In this document: positions 22,660 through 32,967 of the stretch, one piece after another
How positions within the stretch are numbered: position 1 is the first letter of the stretch
How the letters are laid out: each line of letters starts with the position of its first letter
Assembly (NCBI RefSeq): GCF_021018805.1
Contig: NW_026961075.1
Span: 1 to 64,000 of the forward strand
Source: Prinia subflava
Taxonomy: Eukaryota; Chordata; Aves; Passeriformes; Cisticolidae
Length of the DNA stretch: 64,000 nucleotides
Reading direction: 5' to 3'
Notes under the pieces: model-generated
The model's database searches: none
What the model was told of the DNA's origin: nothing
The model's input: only the letters and a program-made list of their open reading frames with translations
Translations under genes and position numbers: made by a program

Positions 22660-23160
22660 GCTGCGGGCGGATCAAGAGCGGCTCGGCCCCAGTGCCCGGC
22701 CCGGAGCGGCTCCTGCCGCCCGCCGCCATCCCGGTCCCAGTCCCGGCCCCAACGCCGCCCCGGTGCTCCGGCCCCCAGACGCACAGCCCGCCCGCCGGGG
22801 GAGAGGCGGCTGCTCTCGGGACCCCCAGCCGACACCGAGAGGAGCCGAACGAGAAACCCCCAGTCCCACTCCCGGCTCTGCCTCAGTGCCCCGAGCTCCG
22901 CCCAGCCCGGGAGCAGCCCGGGCTGGGCTCCAGTGTGAGGGGGGGCCGGCCCGGGGGAGAGGGGCGGGGCCGGCTCGGGGGAGAGGGGCGGGGCCGGCTC
23001 GGGGGAGAGGGGCGGGGCCGGCCCGGAGGAGAGGGGCGGGGCCCGCTCGGAGGAGAGGGGCGGGGCCGGCCCGGAGGAGAGGGGCGGGGCCGCGGGCGAT
23101 GGTCCCACCTACAACTCGGGCAGGGCGGGGAGGGCTCGGGGTGGGGCCGGGGCTCTGTGA
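22660..23160. promoter_or_regulatory. CpG island with 24-bp Sp1-box minisatellite (first copy)
   Basis: A dense GC/CpG block with, at 22945-23092, about six 24-bp units each holding gagaggggcggggccgg, i.e. a GGGGCGGGG Sp1/KLF box. It has the look of a CpG-island promoter. No adjoining first exon is recognised on either strand. The 190-282-codon frames across it come from the repeat, since 24 is a multiple of 3 and gives Pro/Arg/Gly-rich translations. Confidence 0.6.
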
Positions 23161-24055
23161 GGCACTGCTGCAGATGTGGAAGTGTCTGAGCTGGAGATAT
23201 GCAGAGAACATCTGAATTCCATACTTGCCCCTTGTGCAATGAAGAACTAAGTTGCACGCGAGGGGAGCAGTATTTATAAACTGTCTCCATATTTCCCTGT
23301 CATTCTGGCTGTTTGGATTTAGCCTGGGCTTATCAGCTAGATCATAAACAAGCCAACCCAGCTCCTGAACTCTCAATGAAATGCTTCTACAGACAGACAA
23401 GCTAGTAATGATTCCAAAGGAAAAATTGTAAATGAAGGCTAATGATTGCTGGGGAATTTCCTTAGGAACTTCCTTAGGAATGATGAACTTCACACACAGA
23501 ATTTTGGAGGTGGAATCCAAATTTCAGCCTTGGGCACTTGCAGGAGAAGAGGGATCCTTATCCATAGCAAGGAAAGTCTGGTGCCCCAGTGTGTCAAGTG
23601 CTGACAGTGAACTGTCTAGGGAATGAGCAGCAAGTCCCCCCTGCCCTCACACTCAGAGCGGCAGCAGCCACAGGTGTCAGCTATGAGAATGATGAGGACA
23701 GGGAACAAAGACAGCTGGGTGCTGTAACGATGATGAGGGGGCGGGTCCTCCCGAGGCTGCTTTAAGAGGGGGTGCCTCAGCTCAGTTCCGCATGGAGCTG
23801 CTGGAAGAGAGAGGCTTATGGTGGCCTCCCAGGCATGTCTCATGGAGTGATGGTGAGAGCCTCTCATTGGGTCTGGGGGAGCAACTGGATGCACTTGGGT
23901 GTGGGGCTTTGCTTGAAGGAGGTGCTGGGGGGCAAACCTTTGTGCTAGACGGGGCAGCAGCCGGTGAGCCAGTGTGGGTTTGTACAGGGGACTTTCACCT
24001 TTTGCTTTTCAATTTTATCTTGCTAATCCCTCCCTGCTGCCCCTGAAAAAAATGG
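23161..24055. other. Tail X, unannotated stretch (first copy)
   Basis: Moderate-GC DNA with no gene, repeat family or RNA recognised. A short tandem duplication (aatttccttaggaacttccttagga) is near 23455. Its second copy is at 60294-61188. Confidence 0.3.
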
Positions 24056-24059
24056 GGGT

Positions 24060-26660
24060 TATGAGGACAAAGGAAGTTTAAATTGAGGGAAGAAACTCCT
24101 GTTTTGTTATTGTCTGTGTTTAAATTGGTGAAAACCCCCCTTTGCCTAGGATTTTAATGAATAGTAGTATTTAAATGTGGTTTTTATTAAATATTATGGT
24201 TTTTGGTGGTATATAGTGTTTTGCTTTATTTTTTGGTTGTATTTATTAGATGTAATTTAGTTTTTGAGTGAAGATAACTTAATGGATGAGTTTGTTTGTA
24301 TTTGAGATAGAATTAATTCGAGTAGCTTTTTAAATAGACTTCTGATAAATGTTATTGAGGTTTTGTTTTTATTTATTGTATGTAGGGATTCAGATTGGGT
24401 AGGGCTGGCTTGGGTGATGGAGATTTGGGTGTTTTGTTGGATGCAGCTTTTAATATTTAAAAGTTTTTTCTGTTTAGTTTTTTTAAGGTGGTTTTTACTA
24501 TTTCACTGTGTAGATTTATTTTGTTTGTTGATGGTGTATGATAAGGGATACGGTCTATTTATTTAATGTTGTATTTCTTACTTCAGGTGTTGATCATGTT
24601 TTTTTTTTTAGACTGGGTTTTGTTGTTTGTTTTTTTTTATGGGGTATGATATGTTAAAGGATATGCTTTCTAAGGCTTACCATGGTGTAATGGGATGTAA
24701 TATGAGGTACAGGGTCTGCTTTCAGTCATTTAGTGGTGTTTATTGTTATTGCGGTGAGTATGTAGTGTTTTGGTTGGTTTGAGGTAGTGTGATGTAGTTA
24801 ATTTGTTAGGATTTTCTAATACATGTGGTTGGATTATTGTTTCTTTTATTGCAAGGGTTTATTCATTTGGTTTATTTGGTTGCAGTATATGTTTGATAGG
24901 TTCAGATAATTTGGGAGATACTGTTCATGGTTAAATTGATCTTTTGGTTTTGTGTGTATATATAGGTGATTTTTTTGTTTGGATGGTTTGAGGCATTATG
25001 GGTTTATTGAATTAGGAATAATATTTTTGGTGTTGTTAAGTTTATTTGTGATATTTTTATATTTGCGGCATGATTTGTTTGTTGTTTTGGTGGGTCTTAT
25101 TTGTTTTATTTTTGCAAACATGGCAGTGATATGGTGGATTTTTTAGGTAGTTTTTTGGGGTAGTGACATTCCTGTTTTGTTGCGGTGTGGATTTTCTACT
25201 CTAAGTTTTCAAGCTAGCTTTCTATTTCATTTGTGTGTTATGATTTAAATTATACATACTGTTAGGTGTCAATCCTCTGTGCCCCTGCCTCTATTTCTAG
25301 AGCTTTCCCTGCCAGTCTTTCTTAAATCGATATATCATTTGCTGTTTCATATCATCACACTGCTTCTGCTATTCCCATTGGATTTTGTTCTGTACTCCCT
25401 GCCCTAAACCCCTCCCTGAGTGCATTTTCATTGGTTGCTTGCTTTGTATTGCCCTGTCTATAAAACGCACGGGAGGACACGTGCCCCCGGTCTTTGGGGT
25501 CCAGCTTTTAGTTGTTATGCTTCAGTTATACCTGTAATAAATCTCCTTAGTTTACCCCAAGACCCGTCTCGTCTTCACTTTGTCTCTGCGCGCATAGACT
25601 GGCTGAACCAGAGTCCCGGTGGGGAAGTGAGAGCTCCCCGGGGGAAGGTGTCGCACCCCTGAATGCCGCTGCGTGCCCTGGGGTTTAGGAAAACACGCAC
25701 AGCGACACTGTTTACTAGTTTAGATTTTTTCATGTTGTTAATTAGTTTGGGTTTTTTAGTTATTTTATAGAGTAGTGGTTATTATTTATGAGTTAGTGTA
25801 GGTATTTTTAGTTGTGTTTAGGGTCAGTTGTAGGTCAGTTTTGAGTTCAGCAAGTTGGATTGATTTATATCTTCTGCTAGTTTTTGTGATTTGCTGTGTG
25901 GAATTCTCTATGGTTGTTTCCAGTTTTTGTTCTATTTTTATGATGTGATAAGAATTGTTAGTGAAAAGACTCTAGTGTTCTTTGTTTGTATGGTGGAGTT
26001 TTTTAGTTTGTGTTCATTTTTTGGTTTTTTTTTGTTAATGGTAATAAAGATTTTTTGGGGGGTTAATTTGTGATTACTTGAAAGATTTTAGGGACATTTA
26101 GGCTTTTTTATGTGGGTGTGCTGTATGAAGAGAGTAATTTATTTGTTTTATGTGATGTTGGTGGTGTGGTGGGTAGAGGGCCTTTTTGTAGTAGTTATTT
26201 TAAATGTTTGAGGGGTTTTGGCACTTTAGTTACAGTGGGACTTTTAAATTTTATTTTTAGTTAGTTTTTTTAGGTTTTATTACAGTTAACAGTTGTGATT
26301 TTTTTTGCTGTGTTAGTAATAGAAGTGGATTTTGATTTTGTATGTAGTGATGGGATTATTGTATATGGCATACTAGTGTTGACTGGGATTTAAATTTCTG
26401 TGGTTCTGATGTGTTAGGTTAATATGTTTATGTATTTCAAAACACATGGGATTTTGCTTTTTGTTTGGTTAGAGACAGGCCTTTTTAAGTTTGGGGAGGT
26501 TCTGGATGTATATTTGAGTTTTTTTAAAGGAATTGGACGAGGTATTATTTTCATTATATTTAGTAGTTTGATTATGGGTCATCAGAGTTGGCTTTTTTTG
26601 GTGCAATTTTTTTTGAGTTTTCTTTTTCAAAGTTCATGTATTTGTGTGGTTAGGGCAGTG
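24060..26660 (-). mobile_element. C-depleted tract, possible G-to-A edited retroelement on the minus strand, split by an LTR (first copy)
   Basis: Outside the LTR at 25260-25707 the + strand is extremely poor in C; for example 24481-24540 has 33 T, 14 G, 10 A and 3 C. The minus strand is therefore A-rich and G-poor. Minus-strand frames are full of Lys, Asn and stops, as expected if G was changed to A throughout an old coding element. Birds are known for APOBEC-type editing of retroelements. An inserted mitochondrial copy is the main alternative. No protein is identified with confidence and nothing here is intact. Confidence 0.35.
25260..25707 (+). mobile_element. Solo-LTR-like element inside the C-depleted tract (first copy)
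   Basis: About 448 bases of normal base composition with TGT...ACA ends, a TATAAAA at 25459-25465, an AATAAA at 25536-25541 and GT/TC-rich DNA after it. That is the U3-R-U5 order of a retroviral-type LTR in the + direction. No internal region or primer site follows, so it is a solo LTR. The word ACTGTT occurs at both edges (25258 and 25707), but it overlaps the expected ends, so the target-site duplication is uncertain. Its normal composition shows that it inserted after the surrounding sequence lost its C residues. Confidence 0.6.
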
Positions 26661-28110
26661 GTGTTTCTGGTGTAACTCTAAGCATCCATTGTTGTTTGTG
26701 TGTTCCAGCTGCTCTGCTCGTATTACATTGAGACCCCCTTACAGAGCGGCAAACAGCTCTGCTGAGACCGTGCCCTGATGTTTGGTTTTCTTTGTGAGAG
26801 CTGACTGAGACACAGCAGCCCGGGGACAGCAGGGAATTCCCCAAGGGCAGGACGGCCTTCCTTTGCACCCGACGCAGATTCTCGTTCCCGGAAGTCCCAG
26901 AGATAAGTGGAGGGCTATGAGCCACAGAGGGGATGAAAGCAGGGTGCCGGGTGGGAACTCGCGGAGAGGGGTCTGGAGTCAGCTCTGCAGACCGGGATGG
27001 CCCAGATGTGACCCTTTAGGCCACATCGAGGGAAAGTCTCCGTTTTGATCACAGTGCTGAGGTGTGCAGGGCAGAGCAGTCCCAGGCCATGTGGAGTCAC
27101 TTGTCTGTTGTGCACTCTGTGTCTTTTGGGCGTCTCACATGCAATATCTTCTGCCTTAGCCCTTCGAGGAGCCTCTCGGAAACACCAGGCATCGTTCTTA
27201 ATACCTCCCTATTCCTCAGCTCGGTGGCTTTGACTTGGGACCTCGCACGCACATCAGAATCACATCTCTCTTCAGAAGCATCCGGTCCCAGGTCTTTTCA
27301 GGTCTTGTTCTGAGCTGTACTGACAGCTGTGCACCGCAATGATCCATTGTGGCGGAGTAGGCATTGTAAGAATGCCGAGCTAGGTCGAGGTATCTGACCG
27401 TAGGTTTCTCGGGCATCCATCTTTGCGGTTCTCGGACGAAGCAGTTCTGCTGGCGTCTTCTTGCTGCCGGGTTCTTTGAGCGTCATCGGCTCTACATCGG
27501 TCTTACCTCGGTCATCTCCTTCCGCATTCTCTCGGCCCTCAGGGTCCTTCTTCTTGCCAAGCCTTTTCTCTCGCTGTTGCGTCCTTCTCGTTTGTGGTGT
27601 CCTGTGTCACGGGTGTTGGTGTGCGTTTGGCCCTGCGCTGCTCTGCCCTGCTGCGTAGCCTGGGTGTAGGGGTAATAGGGCATGTCCCGGGGACTTGAAG
27701 TTTGCAGTGTAGGGTGTAGTGGGAGCGTAGAGGGTATTTTTAGGTGGGCACAAGATGCCTGGAGGTTTTAAGTTATCCTGCAGTGCTCTGACTTTTGTAC
27801 TGACTTTCAGATGCAGATGGATTAAATCTGTGGCAGAGGGCCCCATCCTGGGTGAGGGTGTTCTCCTCCTCCACTGCCTGAAGAAGAAGGTTGGTTGGTG
27901 TTGGTCTTGGCAGGGGAGGTGTGAATGGTGGCTACATTGCAGCATTGTTCTTTGTGTTTATTTTTAGGTACTAAAGCTGGGTATTGGCAGTAAAGGTCAA
28001 TGAAGCAAGGTGAGCAGTGACTGGTGGATAGAAGCAGTTTTTATTGCTCAGGTCTTAATTTCTGGTGCAGCTCTAAGCATCCACTGTTGTTTTTTTATTT
28101 TAGTTGGTTC
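26660..28110. repeat. Module P1 of a triplicated exon-like segment
   Basis: Shares with P2 and P3 a series of landmarks: a cagcccggnnaccag / ttcc(c/t)caagggc opening, 'agataagtggagggc', 'gagcagtcccaggccatgtg', a ctctcttcagaagcatccgg stretch, and a splice-like exon with acceptor ending 27810 (ctgactttcag) and donor gtgagg at 27852. It closes with a 'taactctaagcatccattg'-like motif that also stands before P1 itself. Poly(A)-signal or ORF evidence is lacking, and no family is recognised. Confidence 0.6.
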
Positions 28111-28920
28111 ACTTGCTGGATGTCCCAGCCCTGGATGCCAGAGGCCAGATGGGTGTAAGCTTAAGGTACACTTGTGGCATACCTTAGTTGGACTGGGGAG
28201 GTTGCTGTTTCACACTGTTTCAGCATGCATTTTTGCTTGATTTCTTTGCAGGTGCTGCTGCTGCCCTAGGCATGCCAAGGAACGGAGGAGAGCAGGTGAG
28301 GGGGCATTTAGGCAGGGTCGCTCCTGGGCAAGGGGTTAAGCATGTACCTTTTCATTTTGCAGGTATCCTCCGGGCAGCCTCTGGAGTCGAATGTAGATCT
28401 AAGATGAGCCAGGACAGCAGTGTGGAGGAGACCTGGGGATTATTCTTCTGGAGGGGATCGTCACATTTTCATTTTCATGGTCCTAGGTGCCCTGTGGAGG
28501 TGCAGAGCTGATTTTGGATACGGCAGCACCGAAGCGGACACAGAGAATGTCTCGATGTTGACGGTCCTGATGCGTTCTTTTCAATCAAGAATGGATTTTG
28601 TCTACTCATCTCCTGAAAGATAAGTGTTGGGGCTGGTGGTCAGGAGCAGAGGAAAAACTTTTTCTGTTCTAGGAGGCAATTTAAAGTTAGCTGAGACGAG
28701 AGGGCTGTAGAGGGATGGACCATTTGGAAGTAAAGGGAGAGCATTTCTCCTCAGCCTCGTTGGAGCCTTCCCTGGCCAGGACAGTTCTGACCCCTCTCCG
28801 TGTTCTAGCGAGCTTTGTGGTGTCAGCTATCTTCAGGAGTGCACAGGGTTAGGGTGCACCAGGGGATGCCTGGCCCACCCTGGGATCCGTGTCCTAGGAG
28901 GAACCCAAGTTGCAGGTTGT
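28111..28920. other. Stretch between P1 and Q1: no gene recognised
   Basis: Splice-like signals are present (for example ttttgcag ending near 28362 and gataagtg at 28620), giving exon-sized frames in the + direction, but no known protein is recognised. It may belong to the same broken multi-exon gene as the P modules. Confidence 0.3.
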
Positions 28921-28922
28921 AC

Positions 28923-29172
28923 GGTTCAGCAGGGGCACTTGACAGTGACACACAGAGGCTGAGGGAGGGCTTGAGAGGGAAAGGACTCAAGGGCTAGAGA
29001 GCACAGAGTGAAAATAAGGGCTACAAGTTAGAATACAGATATATCAGCCCTCACAGCAGCCCCTCCCAACCCTTGTTGTTCTGAGAGTAGGTGCTGGCAG
29101 CAACCCTAATGCAGGACAATGCCAGAACTCGTGAGAAGTGCAGGCAGTAACCCTAAGGCTAGGGTGAGGCAG
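28923..29172. repeat. Repeat Q1
   Basis: About 250 bases beginning 'ttcagcaggggcacttgac' and ending 'aggctagggtgaggcag', repeated with roughly 10% change as Q2. Unknown family. Confidence 0.8.
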
Positions 29173-29490
29173 GAAGTGATAGTGGGGAGCAGCATCCGAC
29201 AGGGTTGAGTATAACCGGGGGTTTCCCGCCCCAGCCCACCCTGCGATCGTCTGTCTCTCCGCAGCCGGGGATTGCTGCCTGTCCCCGCTCGAGGCGACGG
29301 TCGGCTGGGCTTCGTGGCCATTGCCACCGCAAAGAGCTCTTCAGCTCTGTCAGCCTCTGCCCTGACTCAGGGCCATGCTTCGGATAGGAAGGGCAAACTG
29401 TGGATGATGTGTCTCGCTTGCGGGACAACTCTTGGGACCCTAACGGTAAAGGCGCGTCCTCGGCTGCAAGCGTAGGGTTCTCGAGAAGTA
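29173..29490. other. GC-rich stretch between Q1 and Q2
   Basis: Contains an acceptor-like ctctccgcag ending near 29264 and a following frame with a CLACGT-type cysteine pair, read to about 29475. No family is recognised and no donor can be chosen. Held as unassigned. Confidence 0.25.
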
Positions 29491-29750
29491 GGGTTCAGCA
29501 GGGGCACTTGATAGTGACACACAGAGCCTGAGGGAGGACTTGAGAGGGAAAGGACTCAAGGGCTAGAGAGCACAGAGTGAAAATAAGGGCTATAGCCAGG
29601 GATACAAGTTAGAATACAGATATACCTGCCCTCACAGCATCCCTCCCAACACCCCTGTTTTTCTGAGAGTAGGTGCCGGCAGCAACCCTAATGCAGGACA
29701 GTGCCAGAACTCCTGAGAGGTGCAGGCAGTAAGCTGAAGGCTAGGCGAGG
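29491..29750. repeat. Repeat Q2
   Basis: Second copy of Q1, 568 bases downstream. It carries a small insertion (tatagccaggga) absent from Q1. Confidence 0.8.
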
Positions 29751-29999
29751 CAGAAAGCAGCAGTGGGGTTGTGGATTCCCCTGGGTTTTTTATTAACAGG
29801 ATATGCCCACCATGGGATCTGTGTCCTGCTCTGGTGAGTGGTCACTGCCCCAAAAACGCGATGAGGACTTTGGCTCTGCAAGTTTGAGCCTCTGAGCGTT
29901 GCTAAATCTATTATTCAATGACCCAGGCATTCATAGAAGACAGTGAGTAGCAAAGGGGCAGGTGTTGGTAATTGTGCTGCCAAGGCCTTGTGTTCACAT

Positions 30000-31320
30000 T
30001 TGGTTTCCTTTATTGTAGCCGCCTGAGAGACGACAGCCCGGTACCAGTGGGAAATTCCTCAAGGGCGAGGCGGCCTCGTTTTGCACCCGATGCCGATTGG
30101 CGTTCCCAGACATCAAAGAGATAAGTGGAGGGCTGTGAGCCACAGAGGGGGCTGAAAGCGGGGTGGCCAGTCAGGAGTCAGCAGGAGGGTTTTTTGAGTC
30201 AGATTTGCAGTCTGGGATGGCCAAGATGTGGCCCCTTAGGGACCTAAAGGGAAAGTCTCACTTGATCGAAGTGCTGAACTGTGCAGGGCAGAGCAGTCCC
30301 AGGCCATGTGGAGTCACTTGTCTGTTGTGCACTCTGTGTCTTTTGGGCGTCTCACATGCAATGTCTTCTGCCTTAGCTCTTCAAGGAGCCTCTTGGAAAC
30401 ACCAGGCATCGTTCTTAATACCTCCCTATTCCTCAGCTCGGCACCTTTGACACTCGGGACCTCGCACGCACATCAGAATCGCATCTCTCTTCAGAAGCAT
30501 CCGGTCCCAGGTCTTTTCAGGTCTTGTTCTGAGCTGTACTGGCAGCTGTGCACAGCAGTGATCCCTTATGGCGGATTAGGCCTCGTAAGAAGGCCGAGCT
30601 AGGTCGAGGTATCTGACCGTAGGTTTCTCGGGCATCCATCTTTGCGGTTCTCGGACGAAGCAGTTCTGCTGGCGTCTTCTTGCTGCTGGGTTCTTCGAGC
30701 CTCATCGGCTCACCATCGGTCTTACCTCGATCGCCTGCTTTCACATTTTCTTGATCCTTAGTCATTCTGGATCATTCATCTTGCCGAGCCTTTTCTCTCG
30801 CTGTTGCGTCCTTCTCGTTTGTGGTGTCCTGTGTCACGGGTGTTGGTGTGTGTTTGGCCCTGCGCTGCTCTGCCCTGCTGCGTAGCCTGGGTGTAGGAGT
30901 AATAGGACATGTCTTGGGGACTTGAATTTTGCAGTGTAGGGTGTAGTTGGAGCGTAGAGGGTATTTCTAGATGAGCACAAGATGCCTGGAGCTTTTAAGT
31001 TATCCTGCAGCGCTCTGACTTTTGTGCTAACTCTCTTTAAGCTGCGGATGGATTAGATCCATGGCAGAGGGCCCCATTCCAGGTGAGGGGCTCTGCCCCA
31101 TGCAGGTCAGTCACCGTTTGTCTTCAGAGGGGCAGCGTAAATGGTGGCTGTGTTACAGCGCTGTTCTTTGCATTTGTTTTTAGGAAGCATGGCTGGATAG
31201 CGGCAGCCAAGGTGAAGCAAACAAGGTGAGCGTTGATTGGTGGACAGAATCAGTTGCTGTTGCTCAAGTCTCTCTTGATGGTGTAACTGTAAGTGTCCAT
31301 TATGGTGTGTTTTAGGGGGT
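30000..31320. repeat. Module P2 of a triplicated exon-like segment
   Basis: Same order of landmarks as P1. The splice-like exon has its acceptor ending 31041 (ctctctttaag) and donor gtgagg at 31083. A unique stretch replaces part of P1 near 30740-30780. P2 and P3 are closer to each other in their first 200 bases, while P1 and P3 are closer over the ctcttcagaag segment, so the modules have exchanged sequence. Confidence 0.6.
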
Positions 31321-31649
31321 CCACTCGCATCACGCCGAACTCCGCTCAGCGACCGGACGACGGAGCTGCTTCGCCTCTCTCGTGAGCCGTCGGGGAGCAC
31401 GACAGGACTCCGTGATGAAGCCTCCATCTTCTCCGTTTGAAGGTGCCGTCCGGACTGCGGTAAGGGCCGAGGCGTTGCGGTGGGTCGGGGAGGTAGGGAG
31501 GAGGAGCGAGGGTCCACTCAAGTTTCAGCCGTGCCGCATCACCTCGTCTCCTCTTAAGCCAGGTATACCCTGTGACCTTGGCGTGGGGCTCAAGGATCCG
31601 GGCCTTTTCGGGAGATGGTGAGTAGCAGAATTGTCAGGTGTTGGCAGTA
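31321..31649. other. CpG-rich stretch between P2 and P3
   Basis: About 330 bases rich in CG dinucleotides, with a gtaagg donor-like site near 31458. No gene or repeat family is recognised; frames on both strands are short and Arg/Ser-rich. Confidence 0.3.
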
Positions 31650-32780
31650 GTGCTGCCAAGGCCACGTGTTCACGTTTGGTTTCCTTTATTCTAGCCGCCT
31701 GAGAGACGACAGCCCGGTACCAGCGGGAAATTCCTCAAGGGCGAGGCGGCCTTGTTTTGCACCCGATGCCGATTGGCGTTCCCAGACATCAAAGAGATAA
31801 GTGGAGGGCGGTGAGCCACAGAGGAGTTGAAAGCGGGGTGGCCGGTTGGGTTTTTTGAGTCAGATTTGCAGTCTGGGATGGCCAAGATGTGGCCCCTTGG
31901 CCTACTAAAAGGTAAAGTCTCACTTTTGATAGCAGTGCTGAACTGTGCAGGGCAGAGCAGTCCCAGGCCATGTGGAGTCACTTGTCTGTTGTGCACTCTG
32001 TGTCTTTTGTGTGTCTTGCCTTTCGTGTCGTTGTCCCTACAAGGGGCCTTTTGGAAACCCTGGCTTGTGTCTTAGCATTTGTAATCTCTGCGTTCCTCAG
32101 CTCGGTGGCTTTGACTCGGGACCTCGCACGCACATCAGAATCACATCTCTCTTCAGAAGCATCCGGTCCCAGGTCTTTTCAGGTCTTGTTCTGAGCTGTA
32201 CTGACAGCTGTGCACCGCAATGATCCATTGTGGCGGAGTAGGCATTGTAAGAATGCCGAGATAGGTCGAGGTATCTGACCGTAGGGTTCTCGGGCATCCA
32301 TCTTTGCGGTTCTCGGACGAAGCAGTTCTGCTGGCATCTTCTTGCTGCCGGGTTCTTTGAGCCTCATCGGCTCTACATCGGTCTTATCTCGGTCATCTCC
32401 TTCCGCATTCTCTCGGCCCTCAGGGTCCTTCTTCTTGCCAAGCCTTTTCTCTCGCTGTTGCGTCCTTCTCGTTTGTGGTGTCCTGCATCACGGGTGTTGG
32501 TGTGCGTTTGGCCCTGCGCTGCTCTGCCCTGCTGCATAACCTGGGTGTAGGGGTAATAGGACATGTCCCGGGGACTTGAAGTTTGCAGTGTAGGGTGTAG
32601 TGGGAGCGTAGAGGGTATTTTTAGGTGGGCACAAGATGCCTGGAGCTTTTAAGTTATCCTGCAGCGCTCTGACTTTTGTCCTAAATTTTTTTCAGATGCG
32701 GATGGATTTTTCCCTGGCAGAGCACCCCAAGGAGGAAACGGTTGTGGGTGAGAGACTTGCACACTGAAGGTACCTTGGAA
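31650..32780. repeat. Module P3 of a triplicated exon-like segment
   Basis: Same landmarks; acceptor ends 32695 (atttttttcag), donor gtgag at 32748. The exon-like piece is changed in its second half. It lacks the closing 'taactctaagcatc' motif and runs into low-complexity DNA before the satellite. Confidence 0.6.
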
Positions 32781-32967
32781 AATGTGTAGCTTTGTCCTGG
32801 ATTTTGGGGTTTTTTAAAATTTTCTACAAGGTTTTAAATATGAGCTTGTTAGAATTTAATGGTAAGGACTGAAAACGGGTTGGCTGCCAAGTTATACATA
32901 ACAAAGTCAACTTTTTTGAATATCTGTGAGGCTTCTATTTTGTTTTTGAGACTTTCCTTTTTTGCTG

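Noticed and set aside
22478..23215. Pro/Arg/Gly-rich frames of 190-282 codons on both strands (also 59611-60348)
   Set aside because: They are produced by the 24-bp minisatellite, whose length is a multiple of three, inside a CpG island. No start context, splice signals or homology support a protein.
24060..26660. Nuclear copy of mitochondrial DNA as explanation of the strand bias
   Set aside because: The bias fits, but I could not recognise any mitochondrial gene or tRNA in it. Kept only as an alternative to the edited-retroelement reading.
27220..27480. Minus-strand resemblance of the P modules to the small nuclear ribonucleoprotein SmD2 (pieces like KEPGSKKTPAELL and MLLKRDVILMCVRGP)
   Set aside because: The two pieces are in different frames, the middle of the protein does not align, and matches are few. 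It could be an eroded SNRPD2 retrocopy, but a search is needed; not annotated.
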